A stretch of 64,000 nucleotides of DNA from Gracilaria domingensis (GCA_022539475.1 VCMS01000078.1:1-64000); one strand, 5' to 3'. Counted from the first letter of the stretch, positions 1-12,225 are shown. The notes: generated by a model from the sequence alone, not told the origin. Translations and numbers: made by a program.

Positions 1-1030
1 AGCGACGCCAGACTCATATCCACGTCATCCGAAGGTAATTCATCACCTTCGTCGAATAGTTCATTGACGTTTCCAGCCAAGCTCTCCTTCACCAAGGCAA
101 CGTCATCATCATCCACTTCATCCACATCCACAACTTCCATTCTAGCTCCACTGCGACTCCCAGCCATTGCAATCGCTTCAGCAGGGCTATTTCTTGACGA
201 CCCAGACTGCACATTCATCGCTGGCTGCTTCCGTAATGCAGAGACCGCACTCTCTGGAGTTGTGGTCAATTGTGCAGTTCCTACTTTGTACCACCATGGT
301 CTTGCTTAGATGGAGCTTTAGGAACAGGCCTAGGCGCTGGGGGCGGTACTTCCTTCCCCCTTTGTTCTTCTGTTGTTGGCCTGGTGTTTTGGTCTGGGCT
401 ACCTGAGGTGGCAACCGCTTCCCACTCGGTGTACGCGGGTGTTTCGGTGTTTCCACCATACGCACTCGTTTCCCTCCTGTCGTGGATGCCGCATTGGTAT
501 GCCCTGATTTCTTACTGGGCACCTGCGGCGTGGTGTTCTGAACGGTCTCACCTGAAGCCATGAAGTTCAAGTCCCGCGCATAGAAACCCATCTTGTTTAA
601 GTCCGCATGGTCTTCGGAATGGAGTCTTCATCCGTACACTTAAAGGATACGGGTACGGTGTATGGAGCTCCTTCGATACATCAGCTCGCCATATACCGAC
701 TATATCCTCTCCCGGCTTCCCTTCCAGTGTGTGACCATGCATTTCTCTTCGATAGTCTTTGCCGTCGCCAGCACACTCGATGGCCACCACATCAGCCGTG
801 CCAATTGGGACCTTGTCCCCTCCATTCCCCGCGATAAGAAGCGTCACTTTGTCCCCCGGTGCGGGTTTCGCTTTCCCCGGGTTAGAGCTTATACTCTTCT
901 CCGGATTCTGTGCTTCCTCACTACTCTTCTTCCCTCCTTCTTTTGTCTTCTTCGCACTTCAAGATGCGGCGTCATGGGGGTTGCGAACTTTCCGCGGGTT
1001 TCGGGAGCGCCTCATCTGCCGGTCCCCAAT
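1..1030 (-). pseudogene. degenerate hypothetical coding region, open at left edge
   Basis: On the minus strand several protein-like stretches follow each other in different frames. A Gly/Asp-rich segment reads from about 1030 to 548. A Pro/Lys/Gln-rich stretch covers about 590-310. A further frame (about 295 to 1) begins PWWYKVGTAQ and turns into an acidic Asp/Glu/Val-rich tail that runs off the left edge without a stop. No single frame spans the region and stops separate the pieces, so this is either a decayed gene or one with unrecognised introns. No family was recognised. The basic and acidic low-complexity composition resembles a nuclear or transposon-associated protein, but that is only an impression. 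Confidence 0.25.
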
Positions 1031-1050
1031 CCTCTTGGCTCCATTATATA

Positions 1051-1345
1051 GCGTGTTCGATTTAGCTTCGTCAAACACCTATAAAGGTTGAATGCAGAAC
1101 AAAGCGGTAGTCGTATAATGCTCTGATCACGTCAGCAAACGGCGCACCCGCTCGGTTTGAACACGGTACACGCTTCGCTGTCGGTTGAAGTGTCGCACCC
1201 GTTCGTATCGCATATTTGTATTGCAGCACGCGGAAAGGCTCCCGTGAACATTCGCATCACTTTAAAAGAGTGGTATAGGCGGTTAGGGATGGTGTAGAAG
1301 GCTTAGATGCATACCAGGCAGCATGATCAACCCCCACGGTTCCCC
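1051..1345. other. intergenic, no feature seen
   Basis: No reading frame, repeat or RNA-like structure was recognised between the degenerate coding region and the inverted-repeat element to its right. Confidence 0.4.
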
Positions 1346-1367
1346 CCTGGTACTCTCCTGTGGTGGC

Positions 1368-1497
1368 CGGATGCGACGTGTTCAGGCCGCGGTCTGGACC
1401 GCAGTCAGCCGAATTCATAGCCTAGATCATGACCATGATCTCGGCTATGAACGCGGCTGACTGCGGTCCAGACCGCGGCCTGAACACGTCGCATCCG
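1368..1497. repeat. long palindrome with perfect 44-bp arms
   Basis: Positions 1368-1411 are the exact reverse complement of 1454-1497. The 42-base centre is itself partly symmetrical: TTCATAGCC pairs with GGCTATGAA, and GATCATGACCATGATC sits in the middle. Transcribed or extruded, it would form a very stable hairpin. It duplicates the terminal sequence of the surrounding inverted-repeat element in both orientations. Confidence 0.9.
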
Positions 1498-2535
1498 TCT
1501 ACCCCGCCACCCTACGGGGGGTGGGAAAGCAGGTTGTAGGGTACAACGTAGAGCTGAGTAGAGCTACGCAGAGCACATTTGTCGTTTCACATCGCAGTTT
1601 ATACGTATCTACATAGAGGCAAGAAACAATTTCGCGCGGATTTGGTTTAATCGATGTTCAGTTTGAATGCCGAAGAGCAGAGCCATTCGAGAATGAGGGT
1701 AGTGGTGGCAGCACCAATCGCAATTGTACGGGTATTATGGTCATGGCTGTTTGTCGTGAAAGCAGTCTCAGAGGGACCCTCATCACGTTCAGTGGCGGGC
1801 GGCGACTGTACAGATCGTGTCATTGACGTTTTATGCTCTTGGTGTGGGTGCGAAGATGTTTGTTGGCGCTGCATCATCAACACGGTGTGAGCCAGAAAGT
1901 GCAATTCACGCAATATGCGCTAGCTCGTATCAAACTGAGCCCCTGAGACAGAAATTCAGCCCGGCGGTGGGTGTGTAGCGCAGTCATTAGGCATACCGAG
2001 ATCAGCAGCTGCGGCCACGGCGGCTGCATTCGTCAAGGCAGCGCTATTATGGGTGTTTGCGCCTTGCGACGGTCGTCTTCATTACGTGAAAGGCGCGGCG
2101 GACGCCTGGCGAAAAGGAATGTGAGCACTGTAAAACGTCATGCTCGTTACTACATTGGAATTACCAGTACGGGGATAGGAAAGACCTAAGCTGCATGTTG
2201 TTCCGGACGCTCTTGTTGTTGAGTGCGACGGATGCGGTGGTCGAATATTGCGATGACGATGGCGTCTGGACGCCTTGCGCCTGCGCAATGCAACCGCTCT
2301 TTGGGTATGCGTCGGCGTTGGAGCGCAAGCGGCGAGGGTAGAGGCGGAGAGCGTACAGCAGATTTGTATGCAGCCGTATGATGGAGGCTATGATGATGAT
2401 GCAGATAATGATGTGGGGGGAGCGGGTCGGTGTCGGAGAACGGCGATTCTGAGTCGTATAGGACCATATCTCATCTGCCCCATGCGCGCTACAACCCTCT
2501 CTACACGTGGCCTGATACCTGGTTCCACAGTCTCT

Positions 2536-2580
2536 AGACCGCGGTCCAGACCGCGGTCTGAACACGTCGCATCCGGCCGC
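2536..2580. repeat. third copy of the CCGCGGTC/GTTCAG... terminal block
   Basis: This stretch repeats the right arm of the 1368-1497 palindrome (CCAGACCGCGG then CTGAACACGTCGCATCCG) with few differences and is followed by GGCCGCCAGGGGG. It lies about 260 bp upstream of the start of the methyltransferase/SET gene. Confidence 0.8.
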
Positions 2581-2840
2581 CAGGGGGTCACTACTAGGTG
2601 ATTCTACACAAGTCTGCGTACTACACCCGCTCTTGCAACCCTGTTCATACCCTCCTGCGTACGACTAACACCCGCTCAAATACGAATTTAGAATAACGTT
2701 TCATCACCGCCGTCTACTACTCTTTCGAGAACTCCTCCAGCGAGTTTCATCGCCACCGTCTATTCCGCTTTCGCGAGTTCTTGCGAGAGTTACATGGCGC
2801 CCGTCGAAACAGAACCCTCTATGGTCTTAACAGCAGAGCG

Positions 2841-5800
2841 ATGTCGACTACCGCATCTTCCGTGGCATCTACGGAGTCTAGCTCCGATGAGAAGGATATT
2901 ATGGCGACGCGGTTCCTTCGTTTGTTCAGCATACTTCTCGAGCTGAGAGACTCGTTTGCGGCGTCTCGAGGCTGCATTGGTTCCCCTCGTCAGGTTGGAT
3001 ACACGGCTCTCGTTGAGTACTTGTCGCAAACCGTGCCAGTCTGGCTTGTGCACGGGAATTTCTCACGGATGTTACGAAGAGCACGTACGCAAACTATACG
3101 CCGCAGGAGCTGGTGAAGATAAGTACCGATGTTAGGTTCATAAGTCGGTCTGGAAGTATGTCCGTATCATTGACGTGGTTGACTAGAGTGCGGATCGTCG
3201 GGTGAGGGATCTTTTCGAATGGAGTTTGGATAAGAATGTGGATGGCGGGAATTCTTCTATGGAGCGTGTGTTCTGGAATGACTTACTCAAAGAGCATGGT
3301 CCCGGATCCAAGCAGACGAAGAAAACTACCTTCCGGATTGAGCCTTCTACTCGTTTTCAGCAGTTGCTTTATCTATCCCTAGTGAAGCATATCACTATGG
3401 AGAGGCGACTCCCAGTTGCGAAGAAGGCGAGGACTGCAACTGGTTCTCGGAGACAGGTGCCGTTTGTTGATGGTTTCGTCATGTCAAACCAAGCGCACAT
3501 AAGGCGGATGGGTTATGCTGTGCAAATGGTATGTCTAGGATGGATTTCTTTGCTTCCAGTCTTGGATGTCGTGACGCCGAACAAATGCTGTTACCGTTTG
3601 TTGGCCGTGGAGAAAGCGACGCTTTCTTTCGGCGCAATTGAGTCCCGTTCTTCCGGATACAGCCCAGCATCGGTGTTCAAACATTGGGGAACGAAGTGAA
3701 GCCAACCACAGAGGTCAACGCTACTGTGCCTTGGTTCACACCCTTTCGGATGATATCGATACCAAACTAAGAGAATTGTCAAAAGAGTTCCTGTCCGATT
3801 TGAACAAGGTTGTCTTAACAGATTTCTGTACAAAATGTCCGCTACTACCAAGTGGGAACTGCTGGAAGGCTTTCGAAGGAAACTTCAAACACATTTTCTA
3901 TCTCGTTTTGATGCTTTCTCCGATGAGTATTTGGCTACTCTTCGTACCGCTATTGTCCAGCTGAACCTGAGACCTTCCCAGCAGCCATCCCGGGCCACTC
4001 TGTCAGGACGTCAGGAAGGGAGCAACACGGTCACAGTGAAGATTGAAGATACGGTTACGGCACAGAGAACCATTTCCTTGCGGCCAAGGGCTAGGGCGGT
4101 GGGTAAAACATCCGGTAAAAAATCCAGTGCAGACCCGGGTCCGGTAGATTTCATTGTCATAGACGACACGGATGAAGACGACGATGGAGCGCACCCCCTT
4201 TCTAATGTTCCTGATGATATTATTCCACCTCACGACTTTGGCGATGTAAGGACGACGAAGGCTCTCGGTGTGGTCAAAAGGAACATGGAGCAACAGTTCT
4301 CTATGCATTGCGTTGGTCATGAAGAGTTAGTGGAGGCTCATGGTACACTGTTCCCTTCCGATAATTCCCTAGAGGGCAATGTTCAACTCGTACTCACGGA
4401 CCCACCTTATGGTATACGTGACAGTGAGCATGATGAGCTTCTCGACGAAGATATGGTTAATACTGCAGAAATGATGGCCTCAATGCTTTGCCCTGGCGGT
4501 CATTTTATAATGTTCTGTACTATCGAACAGTTCGCGGACTGGGAGGAGATTCTACGTGAGCACAAATCGGAGAATGCACTGGGGAGGCAAAGTGCTTCGT
4601 TCTTAGTCGACCCCACACCGATGCAATTCATTCGCTCTCGTACGCATACTTTGAAGAACCCGGAAGGAACACAACACGGTTGTTCTCTGCAACCGAGTAT
4701 GCCGTGCACGGAGTCCGGAATGGAAACGCGTACGAAGAGCAGAAAGTGATGGTGAACTACAAAAATTTCAACTACGTTCCCACGCAGTACCCCGAGCGTT
4801 ACTCTATTATCAATCAGGTTCCGCATCTGGAGGCTGGTGAAGGACTCCGTTGGAGGGTAAAGAAGCGTTCCAAAATACACTCGGTTCAGGTTCGCCCCGA
4901 CCAGAAACCGAGGGCACTGCTAAAGGAAGTCATTGCCAGGTTCTCAAATCCTGGGGGCGTTGTGGTTGATCCCTATAGTGGAAAATTTTCCGGTGCCTTG
5001 GAGTGCATGAACATGGAAGAGCCCCGACGCTTCATTGGATTTGAGAGGGATGAGCAGTGCTTCGCTCATACTGAACACAATGCTGTAGTGATGTATGCGA
5101 GGAAGGTTTGGGGTAACGAGTTCAACGCAAGAATAACTGTCAGTAATGAGGTCGTTCAAGCCTCGTATTTAGTACAGACAAAGTTACTGGAAGGGAAGCA
5201 AAGAACCTCGCGTATATGGACCGCACCGAAAGGATTCCCGCCATACCAATGTTTTTCGTTTCATATCAATTCCCACATCGCAACTTTTTGCAGAGAACGG
5301 AGTCTCATCGCGCAGCACAAGGAGAAACCTGTGCACGAGTGGCCTCTGAATCTCCAAGGCACATTGGAGACGATGGATGTACAGAGTTTGCTCGCCGCTG
5401 AAGCAGCAGGTTTATGGTTTTACAGGAAGAAATCAAACATCAAACACCCCATAAGTGGAGATGGAGTGTTCAGTAGTAGATCGTTCTCGGAAGGAGAGGT
5501 TGTCGGGTACTTCCATGGGACATTGGTATATCATGACATAAGCCGACGCAAGGCAACACAGATGAAATACGGAAGCGGAGTGCTCGGTGCCACCGTTTCT
5601 CGTTTCAGGGGTATTGAATGGAAGTGAAGCTGTAAGGGCAGATGTACAGCACGCTTCCTGACTACGATTCCGAAATCAATACTGCGATTGCATGGGTAGT
5701 ACCAGCTCTTTTCTGTATAGCGGGCTACATCAATGATGCTTCGTACCGGGATGGGGACGAAGAGAAGGATTTGGCCGAGATGGAGCCTTACCAAGGCCGC

Positions 5801-5965
5801 TTACCAAACGTTATTATTCGACAGCCTTCCGAGCATCAAGCTACCACATTGGGTACACTCGCAAGCTATAGACTACTGTTGGTGACGGCTACAAGGGATA
5901 TTCATGAACACGACGAACTGTACGTAGACTATGGACCCAGCTATCCATGGGAGAGGTATTTGTAA
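2841..5965 (+). pseudogene. DNA methyltransferase (beta class) fused to SET domain, frameshifted
   Basis: The sequence shows an ATG at 2841 followed by protein-like segments in changing frames, then two recognisable domains. From 3835 one frame carries the amino-methyltransferase motif IV, DPPYG (4399-4413), followed by a PGGH segment (about 4490). Near 4660-4690 the frame changes to one with ATEYAVHG, and motif I appears as DPYSGKFSGALE (from 4968), a variant of the usual DPFxGxG. Motif IV before motif I is the beta-class order of CcrM/HinfI-type N6-adenine or N4-cytosine enzymes. From about 5455 a SET domain starts (GDGVFSSRSFSEGE). After another frame change it ends with the IND and ELYVDYG motifs (5735-5940). 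In-frame TAGs lie at 3133 and 3184. The encoded enzyme would be expected to methylate DNA and a histone lysine; this copy is probably inactive unless introns or recoding repair it. Its neighbours suggest a transposon gene. Confidence 0.65.
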
Positions 5966-6513
5966 CTCTCCCATGCTTTATAGTTTGACGTAGTACAAAC
6001 TGTTGTAGTGTATTTCATAACTACTGCGTCATTTATTGAATGCATTCATCATTCCAGTAAACCTATTGTTGCAGGAATCGACAACGTGGCACAAGGACAC
6101 ATTGTCGTGCTAAGCAAAGAGCTACTAAGAATACTCCACAGCGGTCAGAGCTACCACCTCAAAAGCAACCCTTCAGAACTAACACCTCACACCCGGGAGG
6201 TTGGACCAAGGAGCAGAGGACCTTCATCATGAAGGGACCCGACAGACGGACCTGGCACATAGAACATAGCCAGTGAAAAATACGGCCATGGGAAATGTGG
6301 AAAATTGGTATGAATGTCTGCCACAAGAATGGACCAGCTCACTCAGGGCTCAAGAACCACTGAAGGTCTCCATCACCTGCTGCAAGGTTTCACAAGCTTC
6401 CGCTCTTCCGCTTTTTCACCCCACACTACGAGCAGGACTCCAGAAGCTTCCGTTTCCGCACTCTATAATCCGAACATAATCCCTTCCTTTTCACACGATT
6501 TTGAAGCGCAATC

Positions 6514-9028
6514 ATGGCTCCACAAAAGCCCAGCAACGCGGACGACCGGGAGACGAAGGGATCCCAAACAATCCCGCGATATGGTATTGGCATCGCTAAG
6601 CGCAAGAACCCTCCGCCTGCCGCGACCCGGAGAAGTACTCGACGACGAGCTCCTCGTGTCGGGCTTACTGGAAAGGAGTCTGGTTCGAAGTCAGCACTCC
6701 GGGATTCGAAGGCAAAACCGAAACCGAAGCTGGGTGTTAGTACGACCACAACGGAAGTGACAGAGAGCGAAGTAGTTTTACCACATCACAGTTCAGTGGA
6801 GGGCGGGTTACACGACACATGGCTGCAGAGGAAGTGCCAAGAATAATCGATGATGCGAATTTGGAAGAGAATGGTGCCGAGAGACGTACGAGAGCGAAAG
6901 GAACACGGACAAGAAATTTGAGAAACAATGTCATCGAAGAAGAGTTGGACAGACATGAAAGAGCAATCTCACCTGGTAGGACGAGGGGCATTACCAACGA
7001 TTTCATTCAACCTCTACGTAGTAAGGACGAAGAAGAAGCCGATGATATACAGCCCAATGTACATGCGCTCGCAACATCGCGAAGGGAGATAAAAAATCGG
7101 AAGGATTCTCTTCATGCCGATCGTGCTGGTGACGAGGAAGAAGTCGATAACATACAGTCCTCTGTACGTGTGCCCGCACCGTCGAGGAAGAGTTTCCGGA
7201 ATGGAAACGATTCTATTCATCCTGAACGTCGTACGAACGAGGAAGAAGTCGACGAGATACAGCCTGCTCCTCGTACGGTCGTACCATCGCAGAATAGGTT
7301 CAACCAAATGAGAAGGAAGGGTTCGACCTCGATTTCCTTTGGCGAGATGCGTAGGGAACGGACAGAGGTGGGGTCAGAATTACCAAGAGAGACATGGAAC
7401 GAAAGGGGTCGTAATGTGGCAGGTCGCCGGAAAATTAACCGTACGCTTCTATCTCGTGCTCTTGCTGGTGTAGAAGAAGAAGGTGAAGAAGATGAAAGCC
7501 TAACGCCACGCTACGAGCTCTTGGACAAGATTGGAGACTTGAAAGCGGATCTCTTTCGAGTAACCGAGGATAATCAAAGTCTGAAGATGAGCGTAAGAAT
7601 AGCACGGAAAAGCGTGACGGAACTAGAGCTAAAGGTGAAGGAGCAAGATGTTCTAATACAATCACTTCGAGAGGCACTGAAGCGAGGAGCAACACGGAGG
7701 GAGCGTGATTCGCACACGGTAAGGAAAAGATACGAGATTGGTGTGAACGACGCGTATGTAGGGGTTGCGAAGACAGTATACGAGTCCATACTGCGATACG
7801 CGAAAGACGAGACGAGGGAATTGTGCTTCGAGATGATTTCACCCCGAGAAACTGAGGGAATCGAAGTGAGACACTCGGACCTGAGACTGAGTACAGTGTC
7901 CTGGTCGTTGATGGGAAAGAGATTGTTCCACGCTGTCCAATGGAGGTTGCGATGGAGATGAGAGCGTATACTCCATCGAGTCGTGGTACGGGTCATAGCT
8001 TGCTGATGCAAATCGTGGAGACGGAGGTAATGAAACCTCGTTGGGAATCCGTCCGGGAGATGAAGATGGAAGAAGACTGCATCAGACAGCTGACCAGCGA
8101 CATGTGCTTACGGAAGAGGTTGAAGCAGGCCTTGAGCGATGCGGTGGGGGTTCGAAAACGCCATGCGAAGGAGAAGTTGTTGATGAGGCTAGGGTATGAC
8201 ATGTTGGTGAAGACACCATCTCATGAGAGGGAGAGGAGCATGTACCTAAAACAAGCGGAGGAACTACGGGAGAAGCTTCTGCCGCTAGATGCAAAAGAGT
8301 GTGAGGTTCTCTCCAGATGGAGAACATCCAAAAGAGAGGACATATCATTTTCCGGGTTCAAAATCCGTGGCGAAGAGAACAAGCCGCAAGACTTGCTGTT
8401 TAGAAACGTTCTAAGCCTATAGGTATTACGGGAGTTTCTGGGTTACGATGTGAACCAAAAGGATTCGAGAAATGCGGGAAACAAGAACTCAGTGGATGGC
8501 ACAATAGTGCAGTTGGCGCGTCTAGACGCTTGGATCGCGTCAGTTGTTCGCGCTACAGAGTTTGAAGGAGGGAGGGGCGGTAAAAGGCAAGTGTTGTTCT
8601 CCAACCTTTTCGGAAAGTAAGTTGCACAGGCGTTGGAAGGTATACTGATGGCTGTACGAATGAAAATGGAGCAGAAGTTTGGAACGGAGTTCAGGAACGA
8701 CTCAATGGCTCAAGTTCCACCCCATGAAAATGATGACCGTGTGGGAACTGTGGCATACTGGATACCGTCTAAGAAGAAGCTATATCTAGCTGTTCGGGAA
8801 GATGTATTCATGGAAGAGATTACGGAACATCATGGAGCCGTATTGGATTGCTATATTGGATATTGTGACCCACGGGATCGCGTATACTTCCCTATAAGAG
8901 CAATCGATGAAATCCAAGATAATGATGTGATCGATTGTAATCCGAATGTCTGGGAACAAAGTAGGGAACGAGACGGGGGAGGCGTGGACGATGAGCACGA
9001 GATGGAAGACGAGGAGGAGAATATCTAA
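6514..9028 (+). pseudogene. coiled-coil, repeat-containing transposon-associated protein
   Basis: Protein-like sequence runs through 6514-6843, 6819-7961, 7940-8422 and on to 9028, with frame changes near 6820 and 7880 and in-frame stops at 8420 (TAG) and 8612 (TAA). The start is basic and Pro/Ser-rich. From 7018 to 7310 three copies of a unit of about 38 residues follow each other, each with an EEE-x-D-x-IQ core. A long charged helix with heptad spacing follows at about 7500-7700 (LLDKIGDLKADLFRV onward), then a folded-looking segment (EYSVLVVDGKEIVPR, about 7880). The C-terminal part (8633-9028) is acidic at its end. No family was recognised. It lies between the methyltransferase/SET gene and the convergent transposase, so it may be an accessory protein of the same element. 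The lesions suggest a dead copy. Confidence 0.45.
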
Positions 9029-9170
9029 AGTACATGAACAGTTTATGTTAAGATTGTTACGTAGTACGAGTATGATGAATGTGGGCTCGAGGGTTACGAT
9101 AGAATCTGTTAATGTAGAAACGATGGAATTGCCAGTGAAGGGGAGGGAAAAATGGACGGGCAGCGTAGTT

Positions 9171-12100
9171 TTAGCGAATGACCTGTATGGAGCCTTTGAT
9201 TGAGGAGAACGGGATAAGCACGAACCAAGGAGAGACCGTAGCAGAACGAGGTTTCATCCTTGACGTACTTGGATGCACGGTGTGATCATGCTCATCGTCG
9301 GTGGCCCAACGGAGTGATATACAGTTCAGAGTTTCATCAACGTTATCCAAGGGCTCCGTCACTTCAAAGAAACGAACGAAAGCGAGATCCAATTCAGAGT
9401 TGTTCCTGACGCGAAGCAATGCAAATACTTTGCATACCCACGCTGTGGAAAACGTACAGTTGGGAGGGAGTGTTCCGTGCACGAGAACCGTGGAGAACTT
9501 AGGCAACCTGGAAGGTCCGAAGGAGGTCGTAGCGAAGATGAGTTCACACAGTTGTACATCCAGCTTTCTCAATCTTATGCATCGAAGATCCCGATCGTAA
9601 TCATCGAGGGAGGGGCACAAGCCGCTAAGAACGTATGCAGAGTTAACAGCAGTGAATTTGATGTGTGAGGGTTCTTCAGCTGTTGAATGGTTTCTACACA
9701 AAGGGTGCGGAAGGAGGTGAGAGCGTCGAGAGATATTTGGTTGATGAACTGCAGTGTGGTTGCCGAGAAAAGTTCTGCCAGAGCCGAAGAAGATACATGT
9801 GGATGCGATCGTAGGTACTTGTCAGCTGTGATGATGTCAAAGAGTGAGAAGAAGTTACCATCGAGAACCATGGCCGGAAAGCGGTTGATGGAAGGGCTGC
9901 GAGAGTTGGGGGAGACAGAGAAATGACTTTCGACCGAAAGGGATTGCAAATAGTCCTGCGACTCTTGAATGGCGTTCACCGTTTCCTTATGAGCTGTAGT
10001 TCGCCTTCGAGAAGTTCGACGATAGTGGTTCTCGAAGAGAAGATGAGCATGTTCGTACACGCCTGCATTGCCGAAATGCAGGCCTCCGTATCGCCGTATG
10101 TCTGGAATGATGTGGTCAGGGAGGTGGAACTTAAGAGTACGAAAGTTGGAGGCTTGGTGCAGGCCGAGAATGGAGACTGTGTGAAACTTGAAGATTTTAT
10201 CATAGTTTCCAACGCATCTAAGCGATGCTCCGTCCATTCTGGAGTGGTATTGTAACGAAGGACGTTGTCGACGAGGTCAACGTAGGATGTGAACACGGTG
10301 GTAATAGAGGCGGAGGATTTCTCACCACAACAGCGGTCAAAGAAAGCGGCAATGAAAGGGAAGAACATATCAAGGGAATGGTAGTCCTTGGCTTCCAACA
10401 TACCCCTGATGCCGTCTGTCGTGAAGAAACCGTTGAGAGAATTTCCTGTTTCGGATGTGGAGAAGTCGATGTGAAGTCCGGATGCCAGATAGGAGCGCTC
10501 AATGTCGGCGAGAATTGCGTTGGCGTGGCTGAGAATAGAAGTTCGAACGGTCTTGAAAGACCTCGGGTTTCCCTGAGAACCAACAGAAGTGTGAAGCGAA
10601 TCGGACTTGAGGCGTTCAATCGAGGCGAGTTTGATGAGTTTTGACATTCCGAGATGAAAGTTATGAAGGGACTCGAAGGAGAAGATTGAGTAAGGAGTGA
10701 GCAGCTCGGAGACATTGAGCATAGGGAATCATTCGAGAAAGGACTTGTAAGTGGATAAGGAGGTGGTTTGGAGTAGTTCAACAGCTTCATTTCTCAGGGT
10801 CCTTGCCACTCGAAGTCTGCGGGAGAGCAGAGCCTGTTCAGCGCCGGTAAGTAGATCTTGTTGTTTCTTTCTCGTTGCAGAGGCGTGGGATACAGTTCGC
10901 TCATTGAGAATGGCTTGATAGACGTTGAGTTGTGAACGAGGGATAAGGCATCTGTGACAGGGCTTGTTTGGTTTCGTGCCGTGGAGGACAGCGAGAATGT
11001 CCTTTGCTTCGGGAATGTCAGCGCTAAAGTTAGCGATGATGGGATGGCACTGACGAAGGACTCCCTTGGCGTCTCTGAAGGGAAAGCCTTTTTTGCATAT
11101 GTCGTACAGAGGTTTGAGTATAGTTTCCAAGGACTTCTGGAAGAGCTCCATGCGCACAACGCGAGTTATGTTCGACGAAAAGGGGCCAATTTCCAAAGAA
11201 TCGGTGTCGGTGGAGGAAGAATCGGGGGAGAAGGATGTAAAGGAAGTACGAATGTAGCCGACGAGAGTGTGGTGGTGTGTGATACATTTTCTGCGGAAAG
11301 AGTCCTTGAAGTTGAGAAACGTAATATGGAGGGGGTATGATGTGACAGAGGAGCTTTTTAGCGTGGTGGAGGACTTATCGGAGTAGAGTTGAAGCATGCC
11401 GATGAAAACGTCTATACCAGTAGTGGTGGGATCATGCCAGATGACTCCTGGGTTTGGAAAATGTGCGATGTGCTTTTTCAGAGCGGGAACGACGTCATGT
11501 CCGAGTTTGGAGGCCATGGGATGCGCAAATGCGTCGGTTCCTGTGCGGGAGGCGTGGTGAATTGGGTGAAAGAAGGCGTTCTCATGGGATGCTAGCCGAA
11601 GTTGTTGTTGAAGGACTTGAATGGGGTCCTTGACGTAGAGGGTGGCAGAAAACTGACGGTCGTTATCGTGAATGGTGGTGGAGGTGAAGCCAATGGAGCT
11701 CACGGTCTCTCTTCAAAGATTTTGGAGTGTAGTTTGAGACACTCAGAAGCGGAGGTGATGGGGGTTTGGAGAAGAGAAGGGGGAAAGTTGGACTGCCTGA
11801 GAATGTTGATAACCTCGTCTGCGTTTCGTGGCGATGGAGGAAATGTATGTGACGAGATTTTGAATGTTATCAGTTGGAGCGGGTGGAGAGAGGGCATGAC
11901 CGGAACCTACGTAGAGGGACTGAGAATTGAATGGGTGTTGTGGTGTAGCGTCAGAAGAACGTATGGAGAGAGCGAGCTGCTGTTCTTCATACGGTTCGTC
12001 AGTGGCGAGTGCGACATTATCGGAGGGGCGGTTGGAGGGAGAAGAGAGAGGGGGTTTGGTACTGCTGAGTCGGCGACGTTTCGTTCGGGCGGGGGGAAGA

Positions 12101-12225
12101 GGGAACCGCGGAGGCCTGCAGGAGTGAGAAAAGGGTTTGGGCCATTCCAGTGCCTGCAACGTTTCTAATGTTGTGCGAGGGAGGCGATAGAGTCTGTGTG
12201 AAACGTACAGAAGGGGAAGCAACAT
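9171..12225 (-). pseudogene. Plavaka-like transposase (KDZ/CACTA-related), broken
   Basis: Reading from 12225 (ATG) toward 9171, the frames together give a protein with the landmarks of Plavaka transposases. An N-terminal Ser/Pro-rich part is followed by a frame change around 11740. A core segment (11703-10732) includes DKSSTTL, SYPLHITFLNFK, HTLVGYIRT and a zinc-binding stretch ending KPCHRCLIPR. After one in-frame TGA (10729), a second core segment has PYSIFSFESLHNFHLGMSK. A frame change near 10170-10230 leads to FHLPDHIIPDIRRYG and YEHAHLLFENHYRRTSRR, and another near 9600 leads to a C-terminal part with the VHGTLPPNCTF segment. The family would catalyse cut-and-paste transposition. The accumulated lesions point to an inactive copy. 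It converges on the plus-strand coiled-coil gene. Confidence 0.6.

Larger units (their letters stand above)
1346..2590. mobile_element. probable non-autonomous element with inverted ends
   Basis: The left end (about 1346-1411) and the right end (about 2537-2590) are inverted copies of each other. Reading inward from either side gives CCCCCTGG, then a GGCCGGATGCGACGTG core, then a CCGCGGTCTGGACCGC palindromic block. The left copy has an extra stretch of about 13 bases after CCCCCTGG. The interior (1500-2520) has no recognisable gene; its short ORFs overlap on both strands and look fortuitous. No clear target duplication was found, so the boundaries and family are uncertain. It could also be the remains of one end of a larger element that includes the genes to the right. 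Confidence 0.4.

Noticed and set aside
9301-12168. Plus-strand ORFs opposite the Plavaka-like transposase
   Set aside because: They are antisense shadows. The recognisable motifs are all on the minus strand.
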